DNA of 64,000 bases from Moryella indoligenes (GCF_030812885.1 NZ_JAUSTO010000005.1:62001-126000), one strand, 5' to 3'; positions 8,350 through 17,152 are shown, numbered from the stretch's first letter. A program made the numbers and translations. Notes: generated by a model from the sequence alone, not told the origin.

Positions 8350-8709
8350 CTATACTTCCTCGGACAACTTGCCGGAAAGCTCTATAATCCTGTCAATGCG
8401 CTCTGTCCGCTCATCCTCCCGAAAGGCCTCCGCCTGCGCCGTGATCTCCCGCGCGAGACGACGCTGCTTTCTGAACTTTCCGACCAGTCCGAGCTTTGTT
8501 TCATAACTCTCCAGCTGCTCCTGCGTCCTCCGGATCAGATCGGACACGCCCTGACGGCTGATGCCCTCATCCCGCGCAACCTCACTGATTGAATAATCGT
8601 CAAAAACGACCTCCGTAAAAATGCGCTTCTGATGCTCTGTCAGGAGCTCTCCATAAAAATCAAAGAGCAGATCTCTGTTTACAATGAGATCCAGTTCCTC
8701 TCTTCCCAT
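8350..8709 (-). CDS. ylxM: YlxM family DNA-binding/HTH protein
   Basis: This is a small YlxM (UPF0122) protein encoded immediately before ffh. The conserved block is LLFDFYGELLTEHQKRIF, followed by a sigma70-region-4-like helix-turn-helix, DYSISEVARDEGISRQGVS, and a basic coiled tail. In streptococci YlxM modulates SRP assembly. The ATG at 8709 is preferred; a GTG eight codons upstream has no ribosome-binding site. At about 119 aa it is close to the usual 105-115. It is the first gene of the transcript from the consensus promoter at 8827-8855. Confidence 0.88.
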   Translation of the reverse strand: MGREELDLIVNRDLLFDFYGELLTEHQKRIFTEVVFDDYSISEVARDEGISRQGVSDLIRRTQEQLESYETKLGLVGKFRKQRRLAREITAQAEAFREDERTERIDRIIELSGKLSEEV

Positions 8710-8826
8710 CTCCGCCCGCTGTCTCTCCTTCACAAAATACGGCTCTCACGCGAAGCACTCCGGATATCATGATACATGAGCCAAAAATCAACCATGCTTT
8801 GCACACTATTCTAGCACTGCAAGCGC

Positions 8827-8855
8827 ATTATATAAAAAGAGAGAAATGCTGTCAA
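8827..8855 (-). promoter_or_regulatory. Consensus SigA promoter for the ylxM-ffh operon
   Basis: On the minus strand TTGACA and TATAAT match the SigA consensus exactly and are separated by 17 bases. The start codon of ylxM lies about 120 bases downstream. The -35 hexamer is also one arm of the inverted repeat at 8849-8872. Confidence 0.85.
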
Positions 8856-8872
8856 GTGTTTTTACTTGACAG
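8849..8872 (-). terminator. Hairpin after clc, overlapping the ylxM promoter
   Basis: A nine-base-pair perfect stem (CTGTCAAGT with ACTTGACAG) with a six-base loop lies 19 bases after the clc stop. On the minus strand a T-rich stretch begins only some bases later, so it is at best a weak terminator. The downstream arm contains the -35 TTGACA of the ylxM promoter, so a terminator hairpin and a promoter share the same bases. Confidence 0.5.
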
Positions 8873-8890
8873 AACCGGATATAACAGAGC

Positions 8891-10165
8891 TCACTGCTTC
8901 TCCTCCCAGAATTTCCGGGGACCCTTGCGATTAATAAAGGTAGTCCGTGTTTTGGAATAGGGGAATTTCTGGCTTGTATAGAGTCCATAGTACCCCGAGA
9001 GCGTAAAGCTCACCGCAATCACCATGGCATAATAGGGCATTCCGGCATAGCCAAACATCTCAAAGGCCATAAAAAGAGAGCTGAATGGGCAGTTCGTCAT
9101 CCCCACAAAGAGTCCCGCCACGCCGCAGGCTGCATAGAGCGCGGGATCCAGTCCCAAAAGCTTTGCGAATGCGCAGCCGACACACGCGCCGATACAAAGC
9201 GTCGGGACGATCTCTCCCCCCTTAAAACCACTCCAGATACAGCCACAGGTAAAGATGAGCTTAAACAAAAAAGCGTACCAGGGAGCCTCTCCGACAAACG
9301 CCTTCTCCATCAGCTGAAAGCCGCCGCCGTTGAACTCAAATTCATGACTCAGGAAGCGATAATTAAGATAGCTCAGCACAATGAGCAGCAGACTCCCCAG
9401 CATACCGCGAAGCCAGGGATTTGGCACCAGCTTCTTTGCATGGCGAAAGCCGCGGTACAGGACGATACTGAACAGGATGGCAACTGCCGCACAGACCATA
9501 CCGCAGAGCACTGCCGACGCAGTCGCGCGAAGGTCAAAGACAGGAACCTCGTGCACAGGAAATATCTCTCCCCTGTTTCCGAAGTACTCCGAGACTCCTG
9601 CGCCGAAAAAAGCGGCAAAAATACAGGGAATGAGCGCTGCGTAATACATGATACCTATGCTGATCATCTCCATGGGGAAGATAGTCGCGGCCAGCGGGGT
9701 ACCAAAGACAGCCGCAAAGCAGGCACTCATGCCGCACATGATGGCGATCTTTTTGTCCTTCTCATCAAAATGAAACAGCTTCGACGAGAGCTCCCCCAGA
9801 CTTCCGCCGACCATGAGCGCAGCCCCCTCCTTGCCGATGGAGGCACCGACCATGTGCGAGACGATGGTAGCGCAGAAAATAAGCGGCGCAGTGCGCACTG
9901 TGATATGCTTCCCCTCCGTGATGGAATCAATCACCGTATTCGTGCCGCCATTTTTCTCCTCGTGCAGCAGCTTTGTCAGCCCCACGATAAAAACTGCGCC
10001 AAGAGGAGCAAAGAGAATAAGCCACGGGTGCATGCTCCGGTTTACTGTTGCAAAATCAACGCCTTTTCGAAAAAAAGTTCCCACTGAGCCTATCACAAGT
10101 CCGGTGAAAATAGAATAAATCGTCCACTTCAGAAAATAGCGTATGTTATTCTGCAGTGCTTCCAT
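8891..10165 (-). CDS. CLC-family chloride/anion channel or transporter
   Basis: This is a polytopic CLC protein (424 aa) moving Cl- or a related anion. The gating-glutamate region is GASIGKEGAALMVGG (Glu113) and the next conserved stretch is MSACFAAVFGTPLAATIFPMEM. The usual first selectivity motif GSGIP is not present; the matching place reads NGGTNTVID. The third motif reads GGEIVPTL rather than GxFxP. These differences recall the fluoride-type CLC branch, but I see no fluoride riboswitch, and the substrate is open. The ATG shares one base with the ftsY stop, so it is translationally coupled to ftsY, an unusual partner. There is no CBS domain. Confidence 0.88.
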   Translation of the reverse strand: MEALQNNIRYFLKWTIYSIFTGLVIGSVGTFFRKGVDFATVNRSMHPWLILFAPLGAVFIVGLTKLLHEEKNGGTNTVIDSITEGKHITVRTAPLIFCATIVSHMVGASIGKEGAALMVGGSLGELSSKLFHFDEKDKKIAIMCGMSACFAAVFGTPLAATIFPMEMISIGIMYYAALIPCIFAAFFGAGVSEYFGNRGEIFPVHEVPVFDLRATASAVLCGMVCAAVAILFSIVLYRGFRHAKKLVPNPWLRGMLGSLLLIVLSYLNYRFLSHEFEFNGGGFQLMEKAFVGEAPWYAFLFKLIFTCGCIWSGFKGGEIVPTLCIGACVGCAFAKLLGLDPALYAACGVAGLFVGMTNCPFSSLFMAFEMFGYAGMPYYAMVIAVSFTLSGYYGLYTSQKFPYSKTRTTFINRKGPRKFWEEKQ

Positions 10166-11115
10166 CAGTTCTGCTCTTCCTCCTGTTTCTCCCGTGTAAA
10201 CAAGGCATCCACAAACTCGCCGGAATCAAACTTTCTGAGATCCTCTATCTGCTCGCCGACACCAATATACTTCACCGGTAGCCTGAGCTCTGCCTGAATC
10301 GCAACTGCAATCCCGCCCTTCGCGCTCCCGTCAAGCTTTGTCAGAATAATACCTGAGATATCGCAGACATCCTTGAATTCCCGCGCCTGCTCCAGCGCAT
10401 TCTGTCCCGTCGTTCCGTCCAGAACGATGAGGGTCTCCCGGCAGTATCCCGGAAGCTCCCTGTCGATCACGCGGTTGATCTTTCTGAGCTCTTCCATGAG
10501 ATTTTTCTTATTGTGCAGTCTCCCCGCAGTGTCGCAGATCAGCACATCTGTCTTTCTGGCCCGCGCCGCTGTGCAGGCGTCAAAGACAACTGCCGCAGGA
10601 TCTGATCCCGCCCGGGAGGAGACCAGTTCCACTGCCGCGCGATCCGACCACTCCTTCAGCTGCTCAATGGCCGCTGCGCGGAAGGTGTCTGCTCCTGCCA
10701 GCAGCACACGCTTTCCCGCTGTTTTCAGCTGTGCAGCCATCTTGCCCGCAGTGGTGGTCTTTCCGACGCCGTTCACTCCCACCAGCAGCAGAACTGACTG
10801 CTGCTCCTCAAAGGCATAGGCATTATCCCCCAGATCCATGCGCTCTTTGATCGTATCAATGAGCAGCTTCCTGCATGCCGCCCGCTCCCGGATATGCTCT
10901 GTCTTAACCTGCTCTCTGAGCTCCTCAAGTATATCCTCCGTCGCACGCACACCGAGATCTCCGGTGATCAGTATCTCCTCAAGCTCATCATAAAAATCGT
11001 CGTCCACCTCGCCCGGACCGTTAAAAATATCGTCCAGACCATTGACGACTGCACTTCTGGTCTTTGAAAGTCCCGCGACCAGTCTGCTGAAAAAGCCCCT
11101 CTTTTCCTCCGCCAA
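10165..11115 (-). CDS. ftsY: Signal recognition particle receptor FtsY
   Basis: This is the membrane-associated SRP receptor GTPase. It carries a short N-terminal extension, then the N domain and the G domain with P-loop GVNGVGKTTTAGKMA, G3 DTAGRLHNKKNL and G4 TKLDGSAKGG, and the C-terminal segment YIGVGEQIEDLRKFD. At 316 aa it lacks the long acidic A domain of enteric FtsY, as is usual in Firmicutes. It follows smc after about 30 bases and overlaps clc by one base. The smc-ftsY order is conserved in clostridia. Confidence 0.98.
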   Translation of the reverse strand: MAEEKRGFFSRLVAGLSKTRSAVVNGLDDIFNGPGEVDDDFYDELEEILITGDLGVRATEDILEELREQVKTEHIRERAACRKLLIDTIKERMDLGDNAYAFEEQQSVLLLVGVNGVGKTTTAGKMAAQLKTAGKRVLLAGADTFRAAAIEQLKEWSDRAAVELVSSRAGSDPAAVVFDACTAARARKTDVLICDTAGRLHNKKNLMEELRKINRVIDRELPGYCRETLIVLDGTTGQNALEQAREFKDVCDISGIILTKLDGSAKGGIAVAIQAELRLPVKYIGVGEQIEDLRKFDSGEFVDALFTREKQEEEQN

Positions 11116-11145
11116 AGCTGCCGTCCTCCCTCTGTTTAAGACTGA

Positions 11146-14100
11146 TCAGGAATCCAGCTGGTCCTCGATGAGATTCACTGAGACCAGCGTTGAGATTCCC
11201 TTCTCCTGCATGGTAATGCCGTACAGCCGGTCTGCGGCAACCATGGTGCCGCGCCGGTGTGTGATGACAATAAACTGTGTGTGCTCCGTGAGTTTTCTCA
11301 GATACTGCGCATAGCGATCCACATTCGACTCATCGAGTGCTGCTTCGATCTCATCGAGCAGTGCAAATGGGGACGGCTTCAGATTCTGAATTGCAAAGAG
11401 GAGCGAAATCGCTGTGAGAGCCTTCTCGCCTCCGGAGAGCTGCATCATATTCTGAAGCTTCTTCCCCGGTGGTTCCGCGATAATCGCAATTGAGGCCTCC
11501 AGAATGTCCGCCTCCTCATCGAGCTTCAGCTCTCCCCGACCGCCGCCAAAGAGCTCGCGAAAGACCTTATTGAACTCCTTCCGTATCCGGTCAAACTGCT
11601 CACTGAACTGCTTTCTCATGCCGCGGTCCAGCTCTGTAATAACCTTTTGGAGCGCTGCCTCCGCCTTTTTCAGATCCTCGTGCTGAGTCCTCATAAACTC
11701 ATAGCGCTCGGAAAGCACCCTGTAATCCTCTATAGCATTGACATTAACACTGCCGAGTGCGCGGATACCGGATTTTCTCTGCTCTATCTCCTTTCTGACT
11801 GTTGCCGCCTGATTGAGGCTCTCATCCCGGAACTGCCGTGCCCCCTCCTCAGTCAGATTGTACTCCCCTAGTATATAGCTCTCACGTGCTGTGAGCTTCT
11901 CGCCTGCCTTTTCCTTCTGAGCCCGGACACGGAACAGATCGCGATCCAGCGCCGCAGCCCGTTCAGAGAGCTCATTTCGTCTGTCAAAGTAGCGCTTCTG
12001 CTCCGCCGCGCGCGCCTCCTTCTTCTCTCTGCCGCTCTGTATCTCGAGCTGAAGCGCGGTCTTTTTCTCAGCGAGTGCAGCCAGCGCATGACTCTCAGTG
12101 ACTATCTCCGCCTCTCGCTCAGCAATGCGTCTCTCACTGTCTCCGCTTCCTCCGCAGAGCATCTCCCGCTCATAGGAGAGCTTTTTCAGCTCCTCCGAGA
12201 CACGCAGAATATTCTCCTCGAGAAAGCCGTCCTTCTGGGCCGCGGTTCCGGAGCGAAGCTGTGCCTCTGAGAGCGCGGAGGCAAGCTGCTCACGCTGGGC
12301 CCGTTTCGCCTCCAGCTCTGTCTGGAGTTCCGCAATGCGTGTCTCCATCTCTTCCCGCCGCTCCTCCAGCGCCGCGATATCCGCATGGGCACCTGCCCGG
12401 CTCTCATTGATCTCCTCTGTTCTCAGTCCGAGCATTCCCCGCTCGTCCCCCAGATCACGCAGCTGTCCGGAGACCTCGCCCTTCTTTTCCGCCAGTCTCC
12501 GAATGAGCATCTCCTGCGTATTCCAGGCTATCATCGCACTCTGATCCTCACTGCGCAGCGCCTCGATGGCCTCGCGCGACGCACGCAGCGATTCCCGCGC
12601 GTTTTCAAGCTCCTTCTCATCCCGCTCCGCCTGATGAAAGAGCTTCTCGATCCGTCCCTCAAGCTCCTCGATCTCCCGCTTTCGTCCCAGAAGATTCGAG
12701 CTGTTTTTAAAGGCGCCGCCGGACATGGAGCCGCCCGGATTCAGGAGCTCCCCCTCCGGCGTCACAATCCTGTAGGCATAGTGATACTTTCTCTCAATCG
12801 CAATTGCGCAGTCAATATCACGCACGACAATATCCCGCCCGAGCAGACTCTGAACGAGAGCCTCATACTGGGGCTCCGTGCGCACGAGAGAGGCGGCAAT
12901 CCCTATGACCCCCTCCTCCCTCAGCACTTCTCCCGGCTCCCAGCGCCGCACGGCTCTGCTGCTGGTCAGCGGAAGAAAGGTCGCTCTGCCGTAACGGTTG
13001 CGCTTCAGATGCTCAATGAGATGCTTTGCCGTCTCCTCGGAATCCGTCACTACGTTCTGGATGCGTCCGCCGAGCGCCGTCTCAATCGCGGTCTCATACT
13101 TCCTGTCCACTGTGATGAGATCCGCCACAACGCCGTGTATACCCCTGATCCGGTCCCGTGTCTCCATCACGCGGCGTATGCTGTTTCCGTAGCCGTCATA
13201 GCGCTCCGCAAGATTTCTGAGAGACTCGAGCCGCACGCTGTCTGCCTGATAGCGGGACTGGGCCTCCCTAAGGCGTCCGGCAATGCGGCTCACCTCGCTC
13301 TCCCAGTTCTCAGTCTCCGCTTCCTTCTCTTCCCGCGCTGCCTTAAGCTCCGCTCTGCGTATCCGGAGCGCTTCCTTTTTCCGGTTCTCCGCACCGAGCT
13401 CCTCACTCAGAGCTGCATCCTCGCTCTTCAGCTTCAGGAGTCTCTGCGCCGCCTCAGACGAACGAAGCTGCACCTGCTCAAGCAAGGTCTCATAGCGCTG
13501 ATTCCGCGCGGAGATCTCCGCCCGCTCATTCAGCGCATCCAGTACAGCGTCCTTCAGCTCCCGGATCCTCTGATCCAGCAGCATGATCTCCTCCTCTGAG
13601 GAGATGAGCGCCCGCTCCGCCTCCTCTGCATTCCGCCCGGCTGAAAGTTTCTCTGCAGCCGTCTGCTCCCGCTTCTCCTGAAAGCCCCGGAGAGCCTCCT
13701 GCCGCTCCGTCTCATCAGCCTGAATCGCGCCAAGCCGCGCCGCGATGTGCTCTGCATTGGCTCTCTCGGTATTGATCTGCTCCCGGAGCACACGTATCCT
13801 GCCGCTGCGCTCCCCCTCATCCGCCGCAAGACGGGACAGCGCATCCTGTGCAGCCTGGAGCTTCTCCTCCAGGGCACTCAGCACTGCCTCCAGTTCCTCG
13901 TGCTCCGCCCGCAGCGCCTCCTCTGCTCTGCGGGTCTCCGCCTCATCTCCCGAGAGTATTTCCTCACGGCCGGAGAGCGCCTGAAGCTCCTCTCGGAGAC
14001 TCCCGCTCTCCATCAGGAAGAGATTCAGATCCAGCAGCTTCAGCTCCTCCTTCAATCGGAGATACTCTCTGGCTGTCTCTGACTGACGCCTCAGCGGTCC

Positions 14101-14706
14101 CACCTGCTTCTCCAGCTCAGAGAGAATGTCGCTCACACGGAGCATGTTGGCCTGCTCGTTCTCAAGCTTTCGCTCCGCGAGGGCCTTCCTCTTCCGAAAC
14201 TTCGTGATGCCCGCCGCTTCGTCAAAGAGCTCTCTCCTCTCCTCTGCCTTTCCGCTCAGGATCTGCTCCACCTGTCCCTGGCCGATGATCGAATACCCCT
14301 CCTGGCCGATACCCGTGTCAAAGAAGAGCTCGTTGATATCCTTCAGACGGCACAAGCTCCCATTCAGCATATATTCGCTCTCGCCGGAACGGTACAGCCT
14401 GCGCGACACCTTGACCTCGTCGTAATCGAGCTGCAGCGCGCGGTCGGCATTGTCCAGTGTGATCGCAACATAGGCGAAGCCCTGCGGCTTCCTGAGCTCT
14501 GTCCCGGCAAAAATGACGTCCTGCATATTGCCGCCGCGAAGGCTCTTTGCACTCTGCTCTCCCAGAACCCAGCGGACTGCGTCTCCGACATTGGACTTTC
14601 CGGAACCGTTCGGCCCGACAATTCCCGTGATGCCGTGCTGAAAATCAAAGCGTATTTTATTTGCAAAGGATTTGAAGCCCTGTACCTCGATACTCTTTAA
14701 ATACAT
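11146..14706 (-). CDS. smc: Chromosome segregation protein SMC
   Basis: This is the condensin ATPase that compacts and segregates the chromosome with ScpA/ScpB (not in this window). The N-terminal head has Walker A GPNGSGKSN (31-39); two long charged coiled coils flank a hinge (about 500-680) containing HGVVADLITVD and GSMSGGAF; the C-terminal head has the signature LSGGEKALTAISLLFA and Walker B FALLDEIEAALDES. Length (1186 aa) is normal. It sits seven bases after rnc, as in Bacillus (rnc-smc-ftsY). Confidence 0.98.
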   Translation of the reverse strand: MYLKSIEVQGFKSFANKIRFDFQHGITGIVGPNGSGKSNVGDAVRWVLGEQSAKSLRGGNMQDVIFAGTELRKPQGFAYVAITLDNADRALQLDYDEVKVSRRLYRSGESEYMLNGSLCRLKDINELFFDTGIGQEGYSIIGQGQVEQILSGKAEERRELFDEAAGITKFRKRKALAERKLENEQANMLRVSDILSELEKQVGPLRRQSETAREYLRLKEELKLLDLNLFLMESGSLREELQALSGREEILSGDEAETRRAEEALRAEHEELEAVLSALEEKLQAAQDALSRLAADEGERSGRIRVLREQINTERANAEHIAARLGAIQADETERQEALRGFQEKREQTAAEKLSAGRNAEEAERALISSEEEIMLLDQRIRELKDAVLDALNERAEISARNQRYETLLEQVQLRSSEAAQRLLKLKSEDAALSEELGAENRKKEALRIRRAELKAAREEKEAETENWESEVSRIAGRLREAQSRYQADSVRLESLRNLAERYDGYGNSIRRVMETRDRIRGIHGVVADLITVDRKYETAIETALGGRIQNVVTDSEETAKHLIEHLKRNRYGRATFLPLTSSRAVRRWEPGEVLREEGVIGIAASLVRTEPQYEALVQSLLGRDIVVRDIDCAIAIERKYHYAYRIVTPEGELLNPGGSMSGGAFKNSSNLLGRKREIEELEGRIEKLFHQAERDEKELENARESLRASREAIEALRSEDQSAMIAWNTQEMLIRRLAEKKGEVSGQLRDLGDERGMLGLRTEEINESRAGAHADIAALEERREEMETRIAELQTELEAKRAQREQLASALSEAQLRSGTAAQKDGFLEENILRVSEELKKLSYEREMLCGGSGDSERRIAEREAEIVTESHALAALAEKKTALQLEIQSGREKKEARAAEQKRYFDRRNELSERAAALDRDLFRVRAQKEKAGEKLTARESYILGEYNLTEEGARQFRDESLNQAATVRKEIEQRKSGIRALGSVNVNAIEDYRVLSERYEFMRTQHEDLKKAEAALQKVITELDRGMRKQFSEQFDRIRKEFNKVFRELFGGGRGELKLDEEADILEASIAIIAEPPGKKLQNMMQLSGGEKALTAISLLFAIQNLKPSPFALLDEIEAALDESNVDRYAQYLRKLTEHTQFIVITHRRGTMVAADRLYGITMQEKGISTLVSVNLIEDQLDS

Positions 14707-14713
14707 ACGTTCA

Positions 14714-15460
14714 TTATCCTTCCGTCACTGCGCCAAGTGCCTTCAGTGCCGCATATGCGGCCTTCTGCTCCGCCTGCTTCTTGCTGCCGCCTGTGCCCCT
14801 CGCGAGCTCTTTTCCATCCAGACAGACTGCTGAAGTAAAGAGCTTCCGGTGATCCGGCCCCTCCTCCGACAGAAGGACATAGCAGAGCGCCGCATCTCCG
14901 TCCCGCTGCAGCTCCTCCTGCAAGATTGTCTTTGCATCGTAAAAGCAGCGTTTTCCCTCAATATCATTCAGAATAAAGCGGTTGATGCAGCTGCGGGCCG
15001 CATCATATCCGCCATCCAGATAAATTGCGCCGATCACAGCCTCCATTGCATCGGACACGATGCTGGGACGCTGACGTCCGCCGGTCTGTTCCTCGCCTTT
15101 TCCGAGCAGCAGATACTCATTTAAAGAAATCTGCTCCGCGCAGTAGGCGAGAGCCGGCTCACAGACAAAGCTCGCTCGGAGCTTAGTCAGATCACCCTCC
15201 GGAAGCTTCGGCTCTGTGCGGAAGAAATATTCCGAGCTCACAAGCTCCAGCACCGCGTCCCCCAGAAATTCCAGCCGCTCATTCGAGCCCTCATGCCCCT
15301 CGTGCAGCTCATTTGCAAGCGAGCTGTGTGTCAGGGCGTGCCTCAAGAGGCTGATGTCCCGAAAGCTGTATCCCAGTCTCTCCTCCAGCTCCTGAAGCTG
15401 TTCACGCTCCGCGCCGCCGAGCGCTCTCTCCTTAAAGCTCCTTCCGGATTTATTTTCCAT
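14714..15460 (-). CDS. rnc: Ribonuclease III
   Basis: This endonuclease processes double-stranded RNA and rRNA precursors. The signature NERLEFLGDAVLEL (60-73) includes the metal ligands Glu64 and Asp68, and a second acidic cluster is in VSDAMEAVIGAIYLDGG. The C-terminal dsRNA-binding domain (about 170-245) ends in GTGGSKKQAEQKAAYAAL. Length (248 aa) is normal. The start overlaps the end of acpP by 11 bases, which fits coupled expression within the plsX-acpP-rnc-smc-ftsY run. Confidence 0.97.
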   Translation of the reverse strand: MENKSGRSFKERALGGAEREQLQELEERLGYSFRDISLLRHALTHSSLANELHEGHEGSNERLEFLGDAVLELVSSEYFFRTEPKLPEGDLTKLRASFVCEPALAYCAEQISLNEYLLLGKGEEQTGGRQRPSIVSDAMEAVIGAIYLDGGYDAARSCINRFILNDIEGKRCFYDAKTILQEELQRDGDAALCYVLLSEEGPDHRKLFTSAVCLDGKELARGTGGSKKQAEQKAAYAALKALGAVTEG

Positions 15461-15704
15461 ATCCCCTCCCTGTGGAATTCTTAAGAGAACGCAGTACCTT
15501 CACCGCGTCCTGAACAGAACGAATCTGCTCCGCCTTTTCTGTCGGAAGCTCCACTGCAAATGCCTCCTCAATCTCCATCACAATGCGGAAGAGCTCCAGT
15601 GAATCCGCCCCGAGCTCCTCCATAAAATCTGTCTCATCCGCGATGAGCTCTGTCTGAAGCCCCAGAACTCCCGCTGCAATCTCCCTGATCTTCTCCAGCT
15701 CCAA
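15450..15704 (-). CDS. acpP: Acyl carrier protein
   Basis: This 84-aa carrier protein of fatty-acid synthesis has the phosphopantetheine site ADSLE (Ser35) preceded by the typical FMEELG. The start codon is TTG: AAAGGAG lies seven bases upstream and the encoded product begins as acyl carrier proteins normally do (MELEKIREIAA). The first 71 bases overlap, in another frame, the end of plsX, and the ribosome-binding site lies inside plsX; this is longer than the usual few-base overlap. It also overlaps rnc by 11 bases. Holo-ACP is the partner for PlsX, so co-expression makes sense. Confidence 0.95.
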   Translation of the reverse strand: MELEKIREIAAGVLGLQTELIADETDFMEELGADSLELFRIVMEIEEAFAVELPTEKAEQIRSVQDAVKVLRSLKNSTGRGYGK

Positions 15705-16698
15705 GATTCAGCTCCTTTGAAATATAGTGATTGATCCCAGCTTCATGGAAGGTACGGCACTGCAAAATGGCATTGCATATCTCTCCTTCCCCTGCATTTC
15801 CGTGCACTTTTACGACCAAACCGCGAAGGCCCAGCATCGGAGCACCGCCGTGTCTCGTCGCATCAAATTTCTGCAGCGTCTCCTTCAGTGCCGGCTTTAA
15901 GAGCAGCGCCCCGAGCTTGCTGCGGGTACTGGACATACACGCGTTCTTCATCATGTGAAGAAGCGCAGAGGCTGTTCCCTCTATGGTTTTCAGCACCATG
16001 TTTCCGGTAAACGCCTCGCAGACACAGACATCCGCCGCACCGTGAACGACCTCCCGGGCCTCAATGCTCCCTGTAAAATTGATTCCCTCTGCGGCCTTAA
16101 GAAGCGGAAAGGTCTCCTTGACGAGTGCATTTCCCTTCTCCTCCTCTACACCGATATTTAAAATCGCCACCCGCGGCGCAGGAATGCCCATAACATGCTC
16201 CATATAGATAGAACCCATCTTTGCAAACTGTAAGAGCTGCTTCGGTCTGGCATCGACATTGGCCCCCGCATCCAGCAGCAGCGTCACGCCCCCCCTGTCT
16301 GTAGGCACCAGCGGTGCAAAGGGTGCGCGCTCCACACCCGAAATCCTTCCTACGATCAGCTGTCCTCCGACAAGAATCGCACCCGAGCTTCCCGCGGAGA
16401 CGAAGGCATCTGCCTCCTGCTCCCGGACGAGCCTCATGCCTCTCACAATAGAGGAGTCCTTCTTCTTCCTGATCGAGAGCACCGGTGCCTCTCCGGTCTC
16501 GATCACCTCTGTCGCATTCACAATATGCAGACGCACAGCGTCATAGCTCTCTCCCTCAAGCTCCCGCTGTATGGCCTCCTCCCGCCCCACAAGAAACAGC
16601 TGTATCTCCGCGCTCTCCCTCAGAGCCTTCAGGCATCCCTTTATGATTTCTCCCGGCGCATTGTCGCCGCCCATAACGTCAACCGCTACTCTGACCAT
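15634..16698 (-). CDS. plsX: Phosphate acyltransferase PlsX
   Basis: PlsX converts acyl-ACP and phosphate to acyl phosphate, the first step of phospholipid synthesis with PlsY. The N-terminus VRVAVDVMGGDNAPGEIIKG is diagnostic; further conserved parts are SAGSSGAILV, LLDAGANVDARP and CEAFTGNMVLKTIEG. At 354 aa it is about 20 residues longer than usual. The extra C-terminal residues after HYISKEL are encoded by sequence that is also the start of acpP in another frame. Either this is a genuine tail or the original stop was lost. A GGAGG lies before the ATG. Confidence 0.95.
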   Translation of the reverse strand: MVRVAVDVMGGDNAPGEIIKGCLKALRESAEIQLFLVGREEAIQRELEGESYDAVRLHIVNATEVIETGEAPVLSIRKKKDSSIVRGMRLVREQEADAFVSAGSSGAILVGGQLIVGRISGVERAPFAPLVPTDRGGVTLLLDAGANVDARPKQLLQFAKMGSIYMEHVMGIPAPRVAILNIGVEEEKGNALVKETFPLLKAAEGINFTGSIEAREVVHGAADVCVCEAFTGNMVLKTIEGTASALLHMMKNACMSSTRSKLGALLLKPALKETLQKFDATRHGGAPMLGLRGLVVKVHGNAGEGEICNAILQCRTFHEAGINHYISKELNLGAGEDQGDCSGSSGASDRAHRG

Positions 16699-16731
16699 CT
16701 TGTCTGCCTCCTTATTTTAACACAGCCGAAG

Positions 16732-16755
16732 CGGGCAAACGACTACGTTTGCCCG
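16732..16755 (-). promoter_or_regulatory. Hairpin in the rpmF-plsX gap
   Basis: A ten-base-pair perfect inverted repeat (CGGGCAAACG with CGTTTGCCCG, four-base loop) lies 34 bases before the plsX start. No T run follows, so it is unlikely to be a strong terminator. It may protect or define the 5' end of a plsX transcript, or act as an operator. Confidence 0.4.
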
Positions 16756-16841
16756 TATACATCCACTTTTTCTAATCCGTTTCCTGATAATCCCGCTTTC
16801 CGGGAATCCAGTTCTCAGAGATCCTATCCGCTGATTCGATA

Positions 16842-16869
16842 AGACCCCGGAGCAAACGCTCCGGGGTCT
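16842..16869 (-). terminator. Strong hairpin after rpmF
   Basis: A 12-base-pair GC-rich stem (AGACCCCGGAGC with GCTCCGGGGTCT) with a four-base loop lies 25 bases after the rpmF stop. Only a short T-rich stretch follows, so it probably attenuates rather than fully stops transcription into plsX, lowering fatty-acid genes relative to L32. Confidence 0.55.
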
Positions 16870-16894
16870 GAAAATCTCATTCGGAAGGTCTGTC

Positions 16895-17077
16895 TCAGTC
16901 ACCGACTTTAACGATCTCCTTTTTGTTGTACGTTCCGCAGTTCTTGCAGACACGATGCGGCATCATGAGCTCGCCGCACTTCGGGCACTTTACGAGGTTC
17001 ATTGCGCCCATCTTCCAGTTGGCTCTTCTCTTATCTCTGTGAGCCTTGGAAGATTTATTCTTCGGACAAATCGACAT
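16895..17077 (-). CDS. rpmF: 50S ribosomal protein L32
   Basis: This 60-aa zinc-type L32 shows the basic N-terminus KNKSSKAHRDKRRANWK and the ribbon CPKCGELMMPHRVCKNCG with two CxxC pairs. GGAGG lies upstream of the ATG and a consensus promoter precedes it. In many bacteria the DUF177/YceD gene lies directly upstream of rpmF; here that gene is absent and pta lies upstream instead. Confidence 0.97.
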   Translation of the reverse strand: MSICPKNKSSKAHRDKRRANWKMGAMNLVKCPKCGELMMPHRVCKNCGTYNKKEIVKVGD

Positions 17078-17113
17078 CCTGAAACACCTCCTTACTTCAT
17101 TACGTCTAACGGC

Positions 17114-17128
17114 ATTACACCGTGTAAT
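17114..17128 (-). promoter_or_regulatory. Perfect palindrome in the rpmF leader
   Basis: ATTACAC and GTGTAAT flank one central base, forming a perfect 7+1+7 inverted repeat. It lies about 25 bases downstream of the -10 hexamer, inside the rpmF leader. Its symmetry suits a dimeric repressor. It does not resemble the FapR operator that I know for fatty-acid genes. Confidence 0.4.
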
Positions 17129-17152
17129 TTCTGAATCGGCATAACAGTAGGT

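Noticed and set aside
10100..10300. Fluoride riboswitch for the CLC gene
   Set aside because: The gene starts inside the ftsY stop codon, leaving no leader, and no pseudoknot-like motif is seen.
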